Part shown: positions 10,614 to 21,714 of the stretch, in pieces
How the letters are laid out: every line of letters starts with the position of its first letter
Numbering within the stretch: the stretch's first letter is position 1
NCBI RefSeq assembly: GCF_009017415.1
Contig: NC_092407.1
Coordinates: forward strand, 620,001-684,000
Reading direction: 5' to 3'
Length of the DNA stretch: 64,000 bases
DNA from: Aspergillus flavus
Taxonomy: Eukaryota; Ascomycota; Eurotiomycetes; Eurotiales; Aspergillaceae
Notes under the pieces: generated by a model
The model's database searches: none
What the model saw: the letters and a program-made list of their open reading frames with translations, nothing else
Told to the model about the DNA's origin: nothing
Program-made: the position numbers and the translations under genes

Positions 10614-12080
10614 ATGTCGGACGACGAAGCAGACCCCGAATTGCTCGCTCTTTTACGCAAGTCCCTTGGGCTAGGAGGAGGGGCAGCAAACCCACGCGCA
10701 GCAGAAACTAAAGTTTTGGAAAATGCACAGTACGTCTTCGACAATGCTATTGACGTCGCATTGAACCCTTCCAAGACCAAAGAAGCTGCCGAGACGATCT
10801 GGCGCTTGATGCAGAAAAAGGAATACTCCACGCAGACATGGTCGGAACATGAATTGCATCCCAAGGCAAAGGATGAAAGTACCGTGGATTTCATTTTCGC
10901 CATGGATCTACTGAATTTCAGTTTCTGGTCGGAGCGCCCAGAGGAGAAACGCTTCGCTATTGAATATCGCGGCAAAAAGTGGACCGGATATTGGAGCTTA
11001 GTGGCTGCGTTGCAGAGGGCTTTGGATGAGGGTAGGTTCTACATATTTATTATTATCTAACCCGTGATTCCTTTTGGTGCGCTGTAAATGCTAAGACTTG
11101 CAGAGATCCCCATTACGAGCCCCTACTTCTGGGTGAATGAAGACGAATGTTCTGAGTCTATGCTCAAGCATGTGTTTCGATCGGTATCTGATGAGGAGAT
11201 CCCTCTCCTGCAAGAGCGTCTCCAGTGCCTGCGAGAAGCAGGCCGGGTCTTATGTGAGGTATATTGAACCGCACCTGAAAACTAGTTGCCTATGTATGTT
11301 CTAACAGCTCTTTTATTCAGGACTTTGACGGTAGTTTCGTCAACTGTATCTATAACGCCAACTACTCAGCTGCGTCCCTCGTGAACCTCATGGCTGAGAG
11401 TTTCCCATGCTTTCGGGATGAAACTAGCTTTCAGGGACGGAGGGTCCGGCTCTATAAACGCGCACAGATCTTAGTTGCAGACCTGTGGGCCTGCTTCAAT
11501 GGCGAGGGCCTTGGCGAATTCCATGATATTGACAAAATCACAATGTTTGCAGGTGCGCCCCACCCGTTCATCACCTCCATCTGCTACAATATCTCAAGTT
11601 TTGATGGGGAAGTTTCAAACTAACCACGATCCAGATTACCGAATCCCTCAAATACTAAACCATCTCGGCTGTCTTATGTACTCTCCACCTCTGGAAAGTC
11701 ATATTCGTGACCTCAAACCGATCCCCAGTGGCTCTACCTGGGAGGTCGAACTGCGCGCAACCAGCATCTGGTGCGTCGAATTGATTAGACGAGAGATTGT
11801 GAAGAACCATCCAGACGCGAAACCCATAATAAAACCTACGCAACCCAACGGACATGCGGTCGGTGTGGACCGCCGCCAAAGCCTCACCACCTCGGCACTA
11901 GACGAACAGAGAAAGTGCACCACACAAAAACACATCACACAAATCAGCCCTGCTAAGCCCGCTTCTTCGGGCGTCAATGCAATCTTGATAGATTTTTTCC
12001 TGTATGACAGCATGAAAGAGTTAGAAAAAGACGGAAAGGAACAGGTTCCCCATCATCGCACAAGGAGTATTTGGTACTAA
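10614..12080 (+). CDS. qng1: Queuosine salvage protein (queuosine 5'-phosphate N-glycosylase, DUF2419)
   Basis: Releases queuine from queuosine 5'-phosphate so the base can be reinserted into tRNA; eukaryotes cannot make queuine and rely on salvage. Four exons fit: 10614-11031, 11104-11258, 11321-11552 and 11635-12080, giving 416 residues with exact phase closure. The family core is plain: SFWSERPEEKRF, then the central FVNCIYNANYSAASLVNLM, YKRAQILVADLW, FNGEGLGEFHDIDKITMFAD spanning exon 3-4, YRIPQILNHLG, and the C-terminal PHHRTRSIWY. The MFADYRIPQ Asp region is the active-site block in characterised members. A low-similarity segment of about 55 residues (Thr, Ser, Gln-rich) precedes the last conserved stretch (AILIDFFLYD). 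S. cerevisiae lacks queuosine, so presence here points to a lineage that keeps the modification. Confidence 0.93.
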
Positions 12081-12948
12081 AGGTTAGAAACATTTTGCTT
12101 TACCTGTTCATTTTTGGTCAATATACCCTTGGCTACTATTGTTAGGGAATTGAGGTCTCCGGTTTCTCTGCTTTTCTTTTCTTTAGTTCTTTCTTTGCTT
12201 TTTGGGAGTTTTCATAGACATTATACCATCTATTCTTTGCTTATCTGAGTTGGTAGCAGCGATGCCTTTTTATGGATACCAGGTTGGTTTCCATCACTTT
12301 CAGTTTTGATGGCCATCTAGAGCCAATGACCCATGACCCACGACATAGAATTCCTTATGGCAATGTTATCTGACCCCCAGGGGACCGGCCGCGAATCCGA
12401 ACTTTGCTAACTGTCCAACTTTATGTTCACGCCTCCTACTAAAAACCTCTTCCGGGAATATACTGGAAGCATTCATTCTTTATATCCAGCTACTTGCTAT
12501 GGGCCTACATGGAGCACAGAAATCCGACATCCCGTTTGTTCAGTCAAGATTTGTCTACTGCGCCCCGTCCGGAGAAGATATAGAGGAGTAAAATTGCAGT
12601 TTCCAAAATTGACATCTAGAGTGAAGAATTCATAGGGCAGCCAGTTAACCCGTCGCCCAGCGCCCCGGCCAAGAACGACAAAAATAGAAGAATTGAAATA
12701 ATGAGCATCTCATTCGATACCAATTGCAAACCAGAAAAGTATGAAACAGCCTCCCGACGCACTATACAATAACAAAGACATGCACGGCATAAACTTAGAT
12801 CAGATAATTCTCCTTCAAGGCGCCGGGATGGAACTTATATAGAACTTATATCAACCTCCATCTGCCATCGTCAACCCTCACTTCCTTACAAGTTCCATCT
12901 TCCCTCAGTGACATACACCTTCGCTTTCAGGCCCAACAACCAGCAACG
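12081..12948. promoter_or_regulatory. Intergenic, qng1 terminator side and CVNH promoter
   Basis: No gene seen. The right end is a likely promoter: a TATA-like TATATA at 12836-12841, repeated in weaker form a few bases later, lies about 108 bases before the CVNH gene start, followed by a C-rich leader. Such a clear TATA box is unusual among the genes here and suits a conditionally expressed secreted protein. Confidence 0.5.
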
Positions 12949-13688
12949 ATGTACCGGAATCTAATCCTCCTCCTCGCCACCTACCTGGTAACACTGGCTG
13001 CCAGCCAAACCATCACCCCCGAAAACACACTCACAAACCCAGATCCAGGCGCCGTGCTACCTCGATCCGGCTTCCAAATACTACCCAAGAGGGCCCCTCC
13101 CAAGAAGACCCCTCCCAAAGTCTCACCCCTGCAACAGGAATGCAAAGACATCAAGATCAAAGAAGGACCCTCAGTTTCTAAAGGCCACTCAGCACAGCAA
13201 CTCTTGACAGCATCTTGCAACGTCCCGGGGACGAACAAAAAGCAGTACTCCGAGCTGAGCCTGGACCGTTGTCTTGGGTGGCACAAGAACAATGACGGCA
13301 GTGGAAGACTTGTTGCACAGAAGCAGTACGTATACTATGCTACCCTTGTTTATTAACACGTCGTTGTGATAGGCTAACTGATACTAGTGGTGCTGGACTC
13401 TCCAAGGCAGGAGGGGAGTGCTCGACATGTCGGTATCTCAATTCAAACCCTAATATGCTATGCTACTGCGCGAAGGTGCGCGACAATGAGAAGACCTATA
13501 TGAACCCGGCTACGGCTACGTGGACGGGTCCTGTGTTTTATAACTTGTGTAAGTGCTCTATGTCACATATATGGACTGTTTTCTGATTGAGGGATATAGT
13601 TGAGGCGCTCCAAGGCGGGATGTATTTGATAGAAATCAATCAGAAGGGGGTTCTCTCGTGCCATGGGATAGCCGGCGACGCCAAATAA
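12949..13688 (+). CDS. Secreted CVNH (cyanovirin-N homology) domain protein
   Basis: Predicted extracellular lectin-like protein. Exons 12949-13325, 13388-13548 and 13600-13688 give 208 residues. Residues 1-19 form a clean signal peptide (hydrophobic LILLLATYLVTL, cleavage near AASQ). A proline- and lysine-rich linker with a KR dibasic site follows to about residue 60. The CVNH domain occupies roughly residues 65-205: LTASCN, the SELSLDRCLGWHKN block that corresponds to the CVNH S-x-L-x-L-N-x-C motif, then ECSTCRYLNSNPNMLCYCAK, and a terminal GVLSCHG. Cysteine spacing fits the fold. CVNH proteins bind mannose-rich glycans, but the ligand here is unknown. The KR site suggests the mature protein could be trimmed by a Kex2-type protease. 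It converges on orc6 with 305 bases between stops. Confidence 0.82.
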
Positions 13689-13993
13689 CACTCCCAAACA
13701 CAGTTGGCAAGTTTGGAAGAGTGCCACAAAGAAAACTGTGCTTTATGTTGAAAGCTGAGTGGGACCTAGAGGGAGATGAAATGATATCAGGATTTTTATA
13801 TAGATAAGACATTAAGATTGGGTTGGGTATAGAGACTCTATAATACAAATAGTAAGGTCTAATGAGACATAGTGTAGAACGGAGGCATTGATAATGTGAA
13901 GCAATCCAGAATACGCTAAGATAATAAGAAAGCAAGAACGATAGCCGACTTTGATAACTCCTATCCTCAAAAAGCGTTATCCAGAAGTGTTCA
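13689..13993. other. Intergenic, convergent 3' ends
   Basis: AT-rich spacer between the CVNH and orc6 stop codons, presumably holding both 3' UTRs. Nothing else is seen. Confidence 0.6.
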
Positions 13994-15444
13994 TCAAACG
14001 GGTAAGGCGCCGAAATGCTGCGCTGCAGATTTTTGGATCTGCTCAATTCGCGCCAGGACTGCTGCCTTCCACTCAAGGTAATCTTCCTTGCGATCGTCGC
14101 TTAACCAATCAACACGATCCTGCATCATGGTACCAAGACCCGGTAGAAGGCCCTTCCTGGATGAGTGTTTGGCCAGTGAGCGACCCGATTTCGTTGTCTT
14201 TTGTCGCTTAGCGCTTTTAGCTCTTTCTCCATCCTCGCCGAAGCCGTCCTCGTCCGAAAGATACGCATCATCCCCGTCCAATTCTCCAGCCTGCGGGATG
14301 TTTTCGAACCATTCCTTGCCATTGGCCCAGTGTTGTTGCATTATCACTGCGATCCACTGGTCGACGTCCTCGCGATGTCTTCTCTCGGTTGAAGGGAGAC
14401 CAATGCTCACTAATGCAGTCTGGCGCATCTCGGAAAACGTCTTCTTGTCGAGCTTCTTCGTTTCTCCTTCCCCTTCGGATAAGGAGCTTCGTCTGCGGGC
14501 GAGAGCCAGGAAATAGACGGCTACTACCAGAGCGTTGACAACCTCTTTATAATCTTCATCATTCTCTTTATCCTTCACAATTAGGATAGGCTCCACGAAT
14601 TCTAGGGTTTCTTCGTCGAAATCATCATCATCATCCTTGGCAGAAATCCGAGAAATGAAATATAAGATGGATGATACACCAGCAAAAATATGAGGAGGTA
14701 AGGTCCTCGAAATTGGAGGCCGGGACCATGTACTTGTCCGTGGAGCTGGAGTAGATAAAGTTTTACACACGCTCCGAATAGACGTCATCACCCAGGCAGG
14801 TGCATCGGGGATAATCGTAGAGCCAGGAAGGCCATTAGTGCGGACCTTGGACTTCTGGGGTGTTTCAGAGCGAGAGCCGCTTCCTTCATGTGTGATAGCC
14901 TTCTTTAATGGCGTGGGTTTGTTTGCGGTGTTTTGGAGTTTATGCGGCGTTGTTGCTGTCTTTGGAGGCGTCCGGGTACGCTTCGTATTTTTTGCAGGGG
15001 TCGACGAAGCGGATCCGGTGCGTGAAGGTGTTTCTGAGATAGAATTGCTCCCTGCACGCTTTACTCCAGCTACACTATTCGAAAGGGAGCGATCAAGGAA
15101 TGCATAGAGCTTCTTGTAGGCACGCGGAGGACATGGCGGATGGCCCATCAAGGGGGGGAGTTTGAGGGCCCGAGTTAGCCTTAACACAGCCAGATAGTCA
15201 GTGTACCATTTAACCAGAGGATATGGTGTAGCGACAGGGGGATAAGACGCTAAACATACCGGCGGCACGCGATCTCGGCACAAGCATAAGGGCGTGCGAT
15301 CTCTTCCTCGGGCCTTAAGCTAGTAGAAAAGCTGCGAGATTGCGCGACAAGAGATAAGGCTAAACTGCGGAGCTCTTGAGGCAGGTCATCGGCATGGGTC
15401 GGCAATAGAGTACCTAATGCTTGTTCAACAGGTCTGTTGTTCAT
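13994..15444 (-). CDS. orc6: Origin recognition complex subunit 6 (Orc6)
   Basis: Subunit of the six-protein complex that marks replication origins and loads MCM helicase. Exon 1 is 15444-15260 and exon 2 is 15179-13994, giving 456 residues. The N-terminus (VEQALGTLLPTHADDLPQEL, then SFSTSLRPEEEIARPYACAE and the cyclin-like fold through PPCPPRAYKKLYAFLD) is the fungal Orc6 signature. A long Ser/Thr/Pro-rich linker follows with several S/T-P sites in basic context (TPPK, TPHK, TPLKK), consistent with CDK control of fungal ORC. The C-terminal half is helical with acidic stretches and a KRQK-type nuclear signal, ending in a conserved DRVDWLSDDRKEDYLEWKA block. An MCB element lies about 86 bases upstream (15530-15535), fitting G1/S expression. 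Confidence 0.9.
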
Positions 15445-15685
15445 CCTGTACGAAGATCCAGCCTCGAATGATCATGGAATCGGAGGGTCGATGCCTTGAA
15501 AATCCGTGTAATTTTTTGTTATCTAAAGGACGCGTCGTTATCGGCGTCCGTCATGTGACCGTGTAGTCAATTTGATAGGTAAATGCGGCGAAAAAGCCCG
15601 AGCTCCATCCGTTGCATGTTTCGCCGTCATCAGTCTTCTGTCATCCTATATTCTCATACTTAGTTCACTACTATATCCTAGAGTC
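15445..15685. promoter_or_regulatory. Bidirectional promoter, orc6 / cyp10
   Basis: Only 241 bases separate the two start codons. The region includes an MCB and a TCATGTGAC E-box-like site (about 15553-15561). Confidence 0.55.
15530..15535. promoter_or_regulatory. MCB (MluI cell-cycle box) near orc6
   Basis: ACGCGT, the core site bound by MBF (Mbp1/Swi6-type complexes) at genes induced at G1/S. It sits 86 bases upstream of the orc6 start codon in the promoter shared with cyp10. Replication genes are standard MBF targets in yeasts; use of the site here is inferred. Confidence 0.5.
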
Positions 15686-16485
15686 ATGTCGGTTACTGTG
15701 AGTTCATTGTGACGACTTGAATTCTCATAACCCCAGATTATCGACTAATCACTATGGATACCTAACAGCTCCACACCACCCAAGGCGACCTGAAGGTCGA
15801 GCTCTTCTGCGAGGCAGTGCCTAAAACAGTAGAGGTATGTAGTACCTTGCGCCTCTACGTGTATTAACTGCTCTACCTCATAACTTAGCTTATACCTGTA
15901 TACTAAGGCTAAACTGAATAGAACTTCCTCGCCCTTTGCGCATGCGGCGCATACAACAACACACCCTTCCACCGTCTAATCCCCGGCTTCATGATCCAAG
16001 GAGGCGATATTTCTCTCGGACCAGCAGCGCACCAATCGCAAGAAAGCACTAAACCCATGCTTCCCTTCGACGACATCCCCAAAGGCGGTACATCAATCAA
16101 CCACCCCGGCGCATTGAACCAAGAAATCCACCTCCCCGCTCTTCGACACAACACGCGCGGAATCCTCTCTATGGCAGCGCGGCCAGTCAAAGATAGAACA
16201 GCTCCCGGCTCCCAGGGTGCTATGGGGGCTACAATTAATGGAAGTCAATTCTTCATTACGTTTGCTCCTGCCCCTCATTTGGACGGAAATAGCACGGTCT
16301 TCGGGAAGGTGTTGAACTTGACAGCACAAGATGAAGGGGGTGATGTGTTGACCAAATTAGAGAAGGCGAATGTGAAGGTGGATAAGAAAGGGAGGGTTGT
16401 GCAGCCGAAAGAGGGTGAGGAGTCGGAATATGAAGCACTGCGCATTAACAGGGTCACGATACACGCGAATCCACTTGCAAAGTGA
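15686..16485 (+). CDS. cyp10: Peptidyl-prolyl cis-trans isomerase, PPIL3/Cyp10 type
   Basis: Cyclophilin of the PPIL3 class, whose human member is found in spliceosomes. Exons 15686-15697 (only four codons, MSVT), 15769-15834 and 15922-16485 give 213 residues. MSVTLHTTQGDLKVELFCE with NFLALCA matches the PPIL3 N-terminus closely. The catalytic region reads FHRLIPGFMIQGGD, then NHPGALNQEIHLPALRHNTRG, ILSMAAR and NGSQFFITFAPAPHLDG, keeping the Arg, Phe, Met, Gln and Phe positions typical of active cyclophilins. Compared with human PPIL3 (161 residues) there is an insertion of about 25 residues after GGD and a charged 20-residue insertion near the C-terminus. The end ITIHANPFA-like (VTIHANPLAK) is conserved. 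The 12-base first exon is easily missed by gene finders. Confidence 0.92.
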
Positions 16486-17247
16486 GAAAAGGTTTTACTA
16501 GAGAGTATGCGGGATTGAGTGCGAAATATTACGCGATTGTCGAACACCAAACAAAGCCCCGAATTTAAGGTTCTAGGGCCGCAATACAGGACTAACACCG
16601 AGGGAATGACTTTGCCAAAGCGATATGCTGTTCTGGACAATGGATCTTTCACCGGACTCACGCGTTGTCCGGGGTCATTGGGATTGTTGGAGCCTATTCC
16701 ACTTTATGGGGGTCCATTTTGGTCGAAGAATTACATACAGCCGACTCAGGTGTGCACTGCAGGAGCTCCTGCATAATAACACTGCGTCCTTGGGACCTGA
16801 TTATCGAAGTATTTCTAATATGTAGCACGACGTTGCATAATGAAAGATGCGCTCCAGTGGCGAGAAGTCTGGAAAATTGGGCATAAAAGCGCTACTGTTT
16901 ATCAGTGAAGTGGATTACTCAACGACATAGCATGGAATCAGACTTATAATTTTATGAAGCTCGTCATCGGCATTCTTTATTGGACTTTTGTATACCACCC
17001 AGGAGAACCATAAATATATTCCAAGCGAAGAAAGAGATATAACACCCCCGACACTACACCGTGTAAACAAGCCACAACTTCATCGGATATCTAGAGCGCA
17101 AAACGGGACATAGCTGTCTTGAAAGACAATTATGCATGGATGCATGGTAAACATATCATAAACAACTGAAAAGGATAAATCATGCACATCGTGAGGAAAT
17201 GAATATCATCGGCAGATAAAGCAGTCGTGAGACCCAATGCAGGTCAA
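16486..17247. other. Intergenic, convergent 3' ends
   Basis: Between cyp10 and zpr1 stop codons. Open frames here overlap in several frames and read as noise. A perfect 16-base palindrome (TGCAGGAGCTCCTGCA, 16758-16773) is present, at a rate expected by chance. Nothing else supported. Confidence 0.55.
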
Positions 17248-18710
17248 TTATGACTTCTGTTCGGTGTTGTCCTCTTCCTTCTTCTCCGTATCCTCCTCGT
17301 AACCTTCGAGCTTCATGTCCTTCAGACCGAGCTCTTCTTCCTCTTCTTCAGTACGGGTGTACTCTTCAGTCGTGATCTGATGATCGACAGCAGGGGCACA
17401 CAAGTCCTGGACGTAGCTGTTGGCCATGGGATCTTCGAGAGTGATGACAAACTTCATGTCTCCATTGATAGCAGCATCGAGACGAGAGAAGAAGCGAGTC
17501 CACTTCTCTTTAGTGTCGGATGCCATGCTGTCTCCTCCAGCGCCGCTCGCATCGTCGACATCGAAGATCTGGCCGTGCAGTTGATCACGGATTTCGGTGA
17601 GCAGACCTTCAACGGTAGTGAAACGTCCGCCCAATGTACCAGGCTGAACAGTGACTTCCAACTCTTCACTGTGCAGAGCGCAGGTGTCGGACTTGAGGAT
17701 ATCACGCGAGAGGTCAACTTCATTCTCGACCCTAAGAGTGATGCGCTTGCCCTTCTCCGGAACTTCACCACCAGTCTTAACTTCGCTAGTACGGTATCCG
17801 CAGTGCTCGCAAGATGTACTCCAGATGATGACCTCCTTGAAGTAGGGGATGTTCACCTTCTTCATGTTAACGAAGCCAGGCTTCGTGCAGCCTGGACATT
17901 CGGTAGGCAGACTGTAGACCTGACCATCGACAATCTCAGAATCTTCCCATTCGCCAGATGCTTCATGCTCCACAGCATTGGGGTCCGCGGAAATTCCAAG
18001 CTCTTCATTCTGCTCGTGCGTACGAGGGTAGTCACGACGCTTGTAGTTGTTTCCAGTGTCGTTAATAGTAGGCGCGATCCATGAGTTTCCAGTGGGGTCA
18101 TCGAGAGAGACGGTGAAGGGGAATCCGTCTCGGTTCAGGATCTTCTGGAGGTTCTCGATGATAGGCACAAGCGCATCGTGAAGTTCAGGTGCCTGAGCCT
18201 TACGCAGGGGTTGCTCGCTAGACAGCGACTCGTAAATTTTCTGAATCACTCCTTCGACAGTCGTAAACTGACTCTCGCCCTTGGGCATCTCGATTCCCAG
18301 AGATTCAACCTTGAAGATTGAAGTGTCGCTTCGAACAACCTGGCGCTGGAGGTCATTTTCGCCCTGGACAGTAAGTGTGTACTTTGCGCCCTTCTCTTGG
18401 ATCTGACCAGCGGATTTGACGGAGTTGTCCTTGAAGTGGCAATGGGGGCATTCGAAGGATTCGAGGATGATGTCGCGGAAGTAAGGTACTCGGAGGAGGA
18501 GGAGCCTTGTCGTTCCCTGAAACCAGGTTAGTTGCGACGCTATAACTCTCATGTTCCAGCTGGTAAACGTACGTTCTCATGGCAGTTCATACAAAGACTT
18601 TCCAAGGACATCACACCGGTGTCCTCATCTCTCTCCACCAAGTCACCAGGCTTCTGGAACTGCGACTCGACGGGAGCTTCTTGCTGGACTGGCTTATCTT
18701 CTACTGACAT
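17248..18710 (-). CDS. zpr1: Zinc finger protein Zpr1
   Basis: Conserved essential protein that binds translation elongation factor eEF1A and acts as its folding chaperone. Exon 1 is 18710-18573 (46 codons) and exon 2 is 18516-17248, giving 468 residues with a 56-base intron. Two tandem ZPR1 modules are visible: the first has CMNC at residues 40-43 and CPHC at about 69-72, followed by an A-domain (AGQIQEKGAKYTLTV); the second has CPGC, NIPYFKEVIIWSTSCEHC, then GGEVPEKGKRITLRV. Each ends in an FTTVEG segment and an L-E/D-D-P-x-x-N-S motif (DDPTGNSW and EDPMANSY), the hallmark of the family. The C-terminus is very acidic. The gene has a pyrimidine-rich leader on its sense strand (18741-18780). 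Confidence 0.95.
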
Positions 18711-19290
18711 TATGAAGGATGGGTATTAAGGAGGGTTTGTATGATTGGAAGAAAAAGAAAAAAAAGAAAAAAGAAAGGGTAAGAGGGTATCGAGGTCTAT
18801 AACGCGCAAATGGGCGGAAGAATCCACAAATATATGACAATCTTTACACCCAATGAAGTCCCAAGAAAGTAAAAATTTCGCCAGCGAGCGCGGGAACGTT
18901 CCTTGACTTTCCACTATCGCTGTGGCGGGGCACAATTTTTTTTTTGGAGGGGCAGACGCCATTAGTCAGCCTGAGGGATAAGTTAAGTTAATGGGGTTAT
19001 TTTTATGTCATAGAGACTTTGTAGTCGCATGGAGTCGAACAGTCAAACCCCACATATGAAGGATCGTTGGTGATAAATTAAAGATTAAGGCTCAGGCTAC
19101 AAAACGGTAGAGATCTCAATTGGGCTCTTGGAGAAACTATCTCCTAGCTATGGATCAATCAACTCATACAAGCATACTTCACACCAGCCCTCATAGCATG
19201 CAACTATTCACACCATGGTAGTGTTGTAAGAGGATCTATAATGGCAGTTAGCTGTGCCCAGTACGCATGGGATTGAAATACTTATAAGAA

Positions 19291-19322
19291 AAAAGGGGGC
19301 CGTTTCCTCGAAAGGAAACGGC
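19291..19322 (-). other. Perfect hairpin followed by a T run
   Basis: GCCGTTTCCT (19299-19308), a four-base loop and its exact complement AGGAAACGGC (19313-19322) form a 10-bp stem. Read on the minus strand the stem is followed directly by C residues and then TTTTTT (19296-19291 on plus is the matching A run). A stem followed by at least five T is what the 3' end of an RNA polymerase III transcript would look like. No A or B box of good quality was found upstream, so an RNA gene is only a possibility. Confidence 0.35.
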
Positions 19323-20796
19323 GGTTCACAGGCCGCGACCAACCCGCTATCATTCGGCTCGCCAATGTAAGGCTTACAACAGGCCACCTGCGCAAACACC
19401 GTTCCTGGAAATTGATGAAGGCGCTCCATATTGCAGAGCATCAGTATACTCTCTTCGTTACCCATCAATCCTACCCGTGGAGACCACATCCGCATGCTAA
19501 GCTGCCATGTTCGGAGACATGTCGCCGAGGAAGCCACACAGACAAGCCTAAGCTTTGATCCTCACTCTAGAGAGGTCCTGCAATATGCTTCACGTTGTAC
19601 ACACCCTCGCATGGCAACCGCAGCGGTCAGCCAACCAAACGAATGGGCAGAGAGTTGATTTGTGCAACGGAGAGGAGAGCAACATGCATTGTTCCACACG
19701 TTTGTAGCGTTCTGTTCCCTGGAAACGGCGTGCGTCGAAAGAGGTCATGTCGTAGTGCCCAATTCGGCAGAAGTTGAACGGTCGGAGAATGGCAGAGCCC
19801 GCAAACGCAGATGCGATATCAATACTGCCTCACGCCCTTTATGCAGAGAAATCGAATGCACAGAACCCTTTCAGAAAGCTTCCTGTCGGACTTGAATCTC
19901 AAATCCCCATCTCCCACTTGCTTTCCCCACATGTCATTGATCTCGATCAGAAGCGCCCCCATGTCGCAAAGCCAACCTCTCGTGCGTGGTACAGTATTCC
20001 CAGGGACAAGCTTTTGTTTCCTCTCCGCGTCTGGTAGACTTGGAGGGCTTGAAAGAAGCGGACAAATAGCATCCATAAAAACCGCGTCCTTCCTCCCAAA
20101 AGGGAGGGACAGCAACATGACATTGCCGTGATTGTCGGCGCCCATCAATCTATTTGCAACCTACATTGCAAAGAGATGGTTAACACGGCCGATCGGGATC
20201 TCCGATGGAGCGTAAATCAATGGCGGGTGCCGTGATTTGGAGTTTGCTAGCCTTTGTAAAGACTGGAGAGACTAGAGACGAGGAGTTGGAGAGTAGGTAC
20301 AAGTAGCCCAGGCTCCCTGAGGTTGGAAACACGTACACGATGGATGACCAACGGACAGGAAGGAGTGACATTAACCGCCTGGCCATGCAGGACTATCATG
20401 CATCGAGAACCAAGCTATATTAGAACGGGACAACGAGCCAGATGGCACCATTGTGATCACATGGATCGCAACAGTTGATCAAAGATCACTCCGCTCAGTC
20501 GTCAGAAGAACCTCGCTACAACTTAATCCGCTGAAAACGCCTGGGTTGCTTCCGTGAAGATCAAATTGGTGCCGACGAGTGGATCCTTCTGACATACTGA
20601 CTTCATGACCGAGTGTAGGCAAATGATCCAAAGATCAAATTGTTGTGTTCAAAAGGCGCAGTGGGGGATGCATAATATATCCCACAGCAGCTAAGAGCGT
20701 CTCTCATGGTATTCCTGCGTGGCCATCGAGTTTAACGCAAAGACAACTCAAATGAGGATGCCCTACGTGTTTCACCTGCTCTCTCTCCAAGATCTT

Positions 20797-21178
20797 CTAG
20801 CACCCCGGCATAGACAAACCATCCTCCATGATCAGCATGTTACGTCCAGCATTGGAAAACCGACGCGTGCCCTTTTCAGGACTTGGAACGCATGGTAGAC
20901 CGTCTTCAGTGCCTGTGATAGGCTCTGGACATCGGGTGTATGTGACACATCCGCCATGCGAGACCGTGAAACTTGTGCCATGATGGCATTGAACCGACTT
21001 GGTCAACATTAGGGTCAGATTCCCAACTTTCATCGCATTCACTGGGCCCGCTAAGGTAGTAAATGCAGAGACAAAGGCTGAGAAGCTAGGGAGGGAATAA
21101 AATCTGTACAATTGTAGTCTTTCAGACAAAGAGGAGACCTTGGACAAACTGGAATGCGAAGAGAGAACAACAACACAT
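20797..21178 (-). CDS. Possible small secreted cysteine-containing protein
   Basis: A 116-codon minus-strand frame lacks a good ATG of its own, but a GT-AG intron of about 60 bases (GTTTGT to CCCTAG) would join it to an ATG at 21178. The resulting product of roughly 110 residues starts with a short Cys-rich, then hydrophobic segment (SAFVSAFTTLAGPVNA) that resembles a signal peptide. It carries cysteines in VQCHHG, GGCVTYTRC, LPC and a terminal PGC. No family recognised. The donor is not ideal and no branch site is convincing; this may be chance. Neighbours give no hint of role. Confidence 0.25.
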
Positions 21179-21714
21179 CTTCGAAGACAGAGGGTTTAAT
21201 AGACATTTTATAGATGGAAGTCCTTTTGACTGAAAACCCGAAAAAGAAAAGCATTGCGAGCGCAGCGTAAAGTCGTTCGAGGCAATTGATGTCGGCAAAC
21301 TGCAATAGTTGGAGAGATAATCAAAACATTGAGACCGGATAATAGTATGCTTAAGCGCGCGACGCGTGTACACGTGACCGATACGCGACCTGGAATTTCT
21401 CGGGCGCCATGTTTTGAATTACTTGCTACGCTACACGAGTTACTCTACTCCGTACTGCGCAGTTGCAAATACTACATCTTAGTAAGGGATAGATGTTTCT
21501 TTATTTTCCTTATTTGTAATTTTTATAATTCGTGAATCTCTAGAACTATGAGCCGCGAGCACACGCAAGTTTCCACTACTCATTCTTACCAGAGATCAAC
21601 TCCAGTACATATGGTCGTTCTGAAATTCATCACAATATTTCTCGTACTTTTGGTCTAGGTTATCTGAGAAGGAATGCTCCCAACGTGATGACCCGTTGAC
21701 GAAAATGTACCGGT

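Larger units (their letters stand above)
18711..21714. other. Three-kilobase stretch without a clear gene
   Basis: Largest gap in the first half of the window. The left end is the zpr1 promoter. Open frames in 19.2-20.4 kb are short, overlap on both strands and carry no recognised motif. Two things stand out and are listed separately: a hairpin plus T run at 19291-19322 and a possible small cysteine-containing secreted protein at 20797-21178. The right end is 3' of candA-C. No tRNA was recognised. Confidence 0.5.

Noticed and set aside
16758..16773. Perfect 16-base palindrome TGCAGGAGCTCCTGCA
   Set aside because: About one such palindrome is expected by chance in 64 kb, and it lies between convergent 3' ends with nothing around it.
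19208..20386. Several open frames on both strands (for example 19819-20148 minus and 20180-20386 minus)
   Set aside because: They overlap in conflicting frames, would need introns shorter than 40 bases or poor donors to join, and carry no recognisable motif.
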